From Neurospora tetraspora (Eukaryota; Ascomycota; Sordariomycetes; Sordariales; Sordariaceae), in contig NW_026944386.1 of assembly GCF_033439725.1 (NCBI RefSeq), positions 1,674,001-1,738,000 on the forward strand: 64,000 nucleotides of DNA, in the 5' to 3' direction. Shown here in pieces: positions 60,483 to 64,000 of the stretch. Both the position numbers and the translations under genes were made by a program. Within the stretch, counting starts at the first letter, position 1. The number at the start of each line of letters is the position of its first letter. Below the pieces are notes generated by a model, which was not told where the DNA came from, did no database searches, and worked only from the letters and a program-made list of their open reading frames with translations.

Positions 60483-62477
60483 TTACACTAGTCTTCCAGA
60501 ACTACTAACCATCTCCCAAACCCCCACCGCCCTCTCCAAACCCCCCACGACCCCCTCAAAAACCGCCCAAACCGCATCCCTCCCCCCTCCAACGGGCACC
60601 CACCTCGCCTTCCGGCCCGTCTTCTGATAATACTCTCTAATCTCCCTCTTGCGCTTCTCCATGATCTCCTGTCTGCGCTTCTCCGCTTCCTCAGCTAGCG
60701 CCTCGATTCTCTGGCGTGAGCGGACGAGACAGTCGGCTAGGTAGGCTAGTTCTTGTTGCTTTTCTTCTGGACTGTTGTTGTCTGTAGACGAAGAAGTGGA
60801 GTTAAAGACAGTCCAGAATTGTTTGAGAAACTCGGCCGTCGTCGCGCAGGTTAGCGTAGCGCGGTGAGCGAGGTCGGTCGGCAACGACATCGGTCGTTCC
60901 TCCGAGGCATTGGTGTTGTGGGAGCCACCGTGCGTGGTGGTGGTTAGATGCGACCGAGCGGATTTCATGGCCTCGAGGATTTGGGTTTGGGCGAATCTTA
61001 GCGCAGCGCGGGAGCCGACGTGTTGGGGTTTGGGGTTTTTGGAGTCGAGAGTGCTCTCGTCTTCAGAGTCGGGGTCGACCCCGATGGACCGGTGCAGATC
61101 TATCCCGCCGCGTCCGTCCGAGTCGAGAGTGTCCATGTCCGCTTGCACTTCGAACAAGACGTCCGAGGGAACTTGGGCGGCGTACAGGCGCGCGTCGGCG
61201 GCTCCTTGGTCGGTGAGTGACGGCTGGTTGCCCGTGAAGAAGGTGGAGGTGTCCTTGACGGAGAGCCGGATGAGCTGCGCCTCGGCGTCGCCGCGGAGGT
61301 CTTGCAGGGCGAGTTGCTTGGACAGAGCGTCGGCGATGCCGTCTTTGGAGTAGGAGGCGGCGGACGGGTCGACGTCTGTGGGGGCGACGTTGGCCATAAT
61401 TTTCTCGGAGAGCGAGTTGAGCGTTTTGATGATGGGGATGTTGGCGCGCGGACGCATCTCAACGTCTTTGAGGTTGCCACTCCTAAAGCCGCCTTGGTTC
61501 TCTTCGTTTCCTTCGATGTTGATGATGGGGGGTACGCTTGTGGCGGTGATCTTGGCTGGGACGGTTATGGTGTTGTCGGCTTCGAGATACTTATCGAAGA
61601 GGGGGTCGGTGTTGTCGTTGTCCGTGATGCGCTCGCCGCGGAGCTTCTTGGACAGACGACTGAGGAAGAAGCGAGACCAGAACTCAGACTCTGTGAGCTT
61701 GGGGACGTTCTCGTTGTAGATCCGCTTGACCAGTGGGTGTTGTTGGAAGATGAGCTGGACTTGTTCATGGTTGATGTTCAACTTGAGCTCGCCATTCTCG
61801 GTTCGTGGCTTGATCGTCGATAAGACGTTATATGAGCCCTTCTTTTGGTTCAACTCGATGGCATAGGCACGCAGCAGGCTGATGCGAGTGGCCCAGAACT
61901 GATTGTTGAAGGAGGCATCCGATAAAGAATCTGGCTTGGACGACCTTGCGTCGTTATATATCTGAGCCAACGCCTTGTCCTTCTTCATGAGGGACTGCTG
62001 AAGTTCTACATCGGCCTTTAGCATGTCGTCTTCGAACCAGCGGAACGGCAAATGCTTCGAGTTCACGGCACTGGCCATGGCCATGGCAGCAGAGGCGCCG
62101 GCGCCGTTAGGGCCAGCCTTGGCCGGCTTGGGTAGAGAAGGGTCATCGCCACGTAGCTCAGCAATGATCTGAGAGAGAATATCCTTGATGGCATCGGCCT
62201 CATTCCTGGCCTCGGTGGGATGTGTGAACTGAAAGGGATAGGCAGCCGGCTCAGCGCCGGGGGCCTTGGGCTTCTCGACGACTCTTAAGACGACCTTGGG
62301 ATTAGTCTTGGGGGTCTGTTGGAGGTTTGTGATGTTGGATACGGAAAGTGAGATGACGGGTGGGCCAGTGCCCGGTAAGGGGCTCCATATCAGGGCTGTC
62401 TTGTCTTTTGTTAATGTGATGATGCCTTCTCTCTTTTTGAAAGAGGCCCGCCCCCGGGGAATCTCAATCGAGGCCAT
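60483..62477 (-). CDS. tfb1: TFIIH core subunit Tfb1/p62
   Basis: Single exon, 664 residues; the ATG at 62477 has ACC-like context (CAACATGGCC). The N-terminal ~110 residues form the p62 PH-like domain (GRASFKKREGIITLTKDKTALIWSP; FQFTHPTEARNEADAIKDIL), which in the family binds XPC/Rad4, TFIIE and acidic activators. Two BSD domains follow: the first around LPFRWFEDDMLKADVELQQSLM, the second around ESEFWSRFFLSRLSKKLRGE, with FWATRISLLRAYAIE between them. The C-terminal half, with helical segments such as LADCLVRSRQRIEALAEEAEKRRQE, matches the region that contacts other TFIIH subunits. Role: transcription initiation by RNA polymerase II and nucleotide excision repair, in the nucleus. The gene is convergent with vps11. 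Confidence 0.95.
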   Translation of the reverse strand: MASIEIPRGRASFKKREGIITLTKDKTALIWSPLPGTGPPVISLSVSNITNLQQTPKTNPKVVLRVVEKPKAPGAEPAAYPFQFTHPTEARNEADAIKDILSQIIAELRGDDPSLPKPAKAGPNGAGASAAMAMASAVNSKHLPFRWFEDDMLKADVELQQSLMKKDKALAQIYNDARSSKPDSLSDASFNNQFWATRISLLRAYAIELNQKKGSYNVLSTIKPRTENGELKLNINHEQVQLIFQQHPLVKRIYNENVPKLTESEFWSRFFLSRLSKKLRGERITDNDNTDPLFDKYLEADNTITVPAKITATSVPPIINIEGNEENQGGFRSGNLKDVEMRPRANIPIIKTLNSLSEKIMANVAPTDVDPSAASYSKDGIADALSKQLALQDLRGDAEAQLIRLSVKDTSTFFTGNQPSLTDQGAADARLYAAQVPSDVLFEVQADMDTLDSDGRGGIDLHRSIGVDPDSEDESTLDSKNPKPQHVGSRAALRFAQTQILEAMKSARSHLTTTTHGGSHNTNASEERPMSLPTDLAHRATLTCATTAEFLKQFWTVFNSTSSSTDNNSPEEKQQELAYLADCLVRSRQRIEALAEEAEKRRQEIMEKRKREIREYYQKTGRKARWVPVGGGRDAVWAVFEGVVGGLERAVGVWEMVSSSGRLV

Positions 62478-64000
62478 GTTGGCTAGTTGTGGAGGTACGG
62501 ACCGACAGTCCTCCCTATCCGCCCTTGGGATATTTCCCAGTTCCCAGTTCTTTATCTTGTCTTTTGTATGAGTCCCGTGTCTTATAAAGATGGATCAGCC
62601 TCGCGATCTTCCTTGACAAGGATGTATTAATGCGATATGTTACAGCGTGCTCGTGTACTACGCCTTACTGATATCGAAGAGAGAGAGTCGTCAAGGTATT
62701 CAGACAGACGATGGACGTGGTGATGCAGTGTAGTAATGCCAAGCAAATCCAATCCAGGTCCCGTCAGTCTTGAATCCGGGGTGAGGCGTTGGCCGTTGCG
62801 GATGTTGTTGCTGGATGGTGAGTGGTGAGTTTAATGCGTGGCAGGCGGCAGCTGAGGCTACTAGGCTGCAGTGGAGCACTAACAATTCCACGGTCGCCCT
62901 GTCAAAGGCTCGAAGACTTCAGCTCGGGAGGCTTTGGACCGACTGACAGTGTCACCGCAGCTGCCAGGTCGGATCTCTGGCGAACTCTGGACAACGAACT
63001 GCTGGGAAATGCCAAGGATCTGAAACCAGCGCAGAGCTTGGACAACCAATGGGAGTTGGCAGGTTTGACACAGTGACGTGCAGTCGATGCTGCAACTGGT
63101 TCAAGAAATCGCATAATAAAAAGACGGTGGCAGCTGACGATGCAGGATTTTATGTGGTCAATTACACATAGTCATTTCGACAACACTCGAGACGAGATCG
63201 AAACGAATCCAGACTCTGTTCGCTTGTCTCTTCTTGTTTGAAGAAGATGACCTCTAAAAAGTCACAGGGCACAAGTCACAAGGCGGTCAGTGTAGTGAAC
63301 GCAAACCCAAAACCCATCGACCATGTCTAGCGCAGTTCCATCAGTTCGATACAAGAAAGCTTCGAAAAGCTGGTTCAAAGATGGAACCGAAAACGTTACC
63401 GTACATTTCCACGTCTCACAGCTCTTCCCCACCTTCCACGGTAACATTACTCATGCTTCTTGTTGCTCCAAAAAGACGGGAACCGTGTTCTCCGGGGGAA
63501 AGGGAGCCTTCAGTTGACGGGAAGTGCGGGAGCCAATGCGTAATGAAATAATTACAGTAGCACTGACAACCGACTCTCGAGACTGACCGTAACTTCCAGC
63601 TCTTCCACACTTTCCACCTCAGTTTGTTGATGACTTGTCATGGAAACACAGCTCCTCCCTGAACCACAAAAACTCCACGACTTCCGGTTGCTCTTGCCGT
63701 TAACGTGGTCACCGCTCGAACCGTGAATCCCGTCTTGACTTTTGGAGAAACAACAAGAGGGAATTCCTTACAGTATAGGATTCGAGTAGTTGATGGATAC
63801 CTCTTCGTGACTTCCGTCGTGTATGTAGCTGAGGTGGGATAAATTTGCGGCTATACCGAGAGACTTTGTTGTTGTCTTGTCGAGTCTTGCGCTTGTTCCC
63901 AGTGCGAGAACTCGGCAAGCTCGCCCCGTTCGCCGGCTCCACGATGATACAGCGACGGGCCAAGAGAAGCATCCACGGGGCATTTGCGCATTTCTAGCGG
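62478..64000. other. Right-end intergenic region
   Basis: About 1.5 kb upstream of tfb1 to the window edge. The best small ATG frame is 63323-63517 (64 codons, ATG with A at -3), but it shows no motif and I do not call it. No RNA gene was recognised. Confidence 0.55.

Noticed and set aside
63323-63517. 64-codon ATG frame near the right edge
   Set aside because: Start context is acceptable, but the frame is short, has no motif, and I cannot tell it from chance.

Overview
The window is chromosomal DNA of a filamentous ascomycete, most likely Neurospora or a very close Sordariales relative. Three things point there: short introns (about 50-90 nt) with GTRNGT donors and CTRAC/CTRAY branch points; long gene-poor intergenic stretches; and one AT-rich LTR retroelement with the transition damage expected of repeat-induced point mutation (RIP). 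Two genes match classical Neurospora loci that I recall as both lying on linkage group II: acetylornithine aminotransferase (arg-5) and chorismate synthase (aro-3).

Left part (1-27.9 kb): the 3' part of the ataxin-2/Pbp1 gene, then about 7.7 kb with no supportable gene, then a secreted AA11-type chitin-active lytic polysaccharide monooxygenase with a C-terminal X278-like domain. After another 3 kb gap come arg-5 on the minus strand, a U6 spliceosomal RNA gene on the plus strand, and two Zn2Cys6 transcription factors on the minus strand. The zinc cluster of the second factor is split over two tiny exons of 13 and 10 nt.

Middle (27.9-33.5 kb): a Ty1/copia-type LTR retrotransposon fossil with two 195-bp LTRs and a 5-bp target duplication. 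RIP-like damage stops sharply at the element's ends.

Right part (33.5-64 kb) is denser: a Cys-rich single-pass membrane protein with a long cytoplasmic poly-Q tail; the large SANT-domain corepressor Snt1 (Set3/Hos2 histone deacetylase complex); deoxyhypusine synthase (eIF5A activation); HMG-CoA lyase (leucine breakdown); chorismate synthase (aromatic amino acids); a mitochondrial lipoate-protein ligase-like enzyme; Vps11 (HOPS/CORVET tethering); and the TFIIH p62 subunit Tfb1. These are mostly single housekeeping genes. I see no biosynthetic cluster.

The most unusual observation is at the end of snt1. Its TAG stop is followed in the same frame by a well-formed spliced exon pair encoding a Cys-rich zinc-finger-like segment with no start codon of its own. 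A second gene, the Cys-rich membrane protein, ends in tandem TAG TAG codons inside a CAG run and the frame stays open for 18 more codons. Both fit stop-codon recoding, for example the A-to-I editing of UAG known from perithecia of Sordariomycetes, but that is inference.
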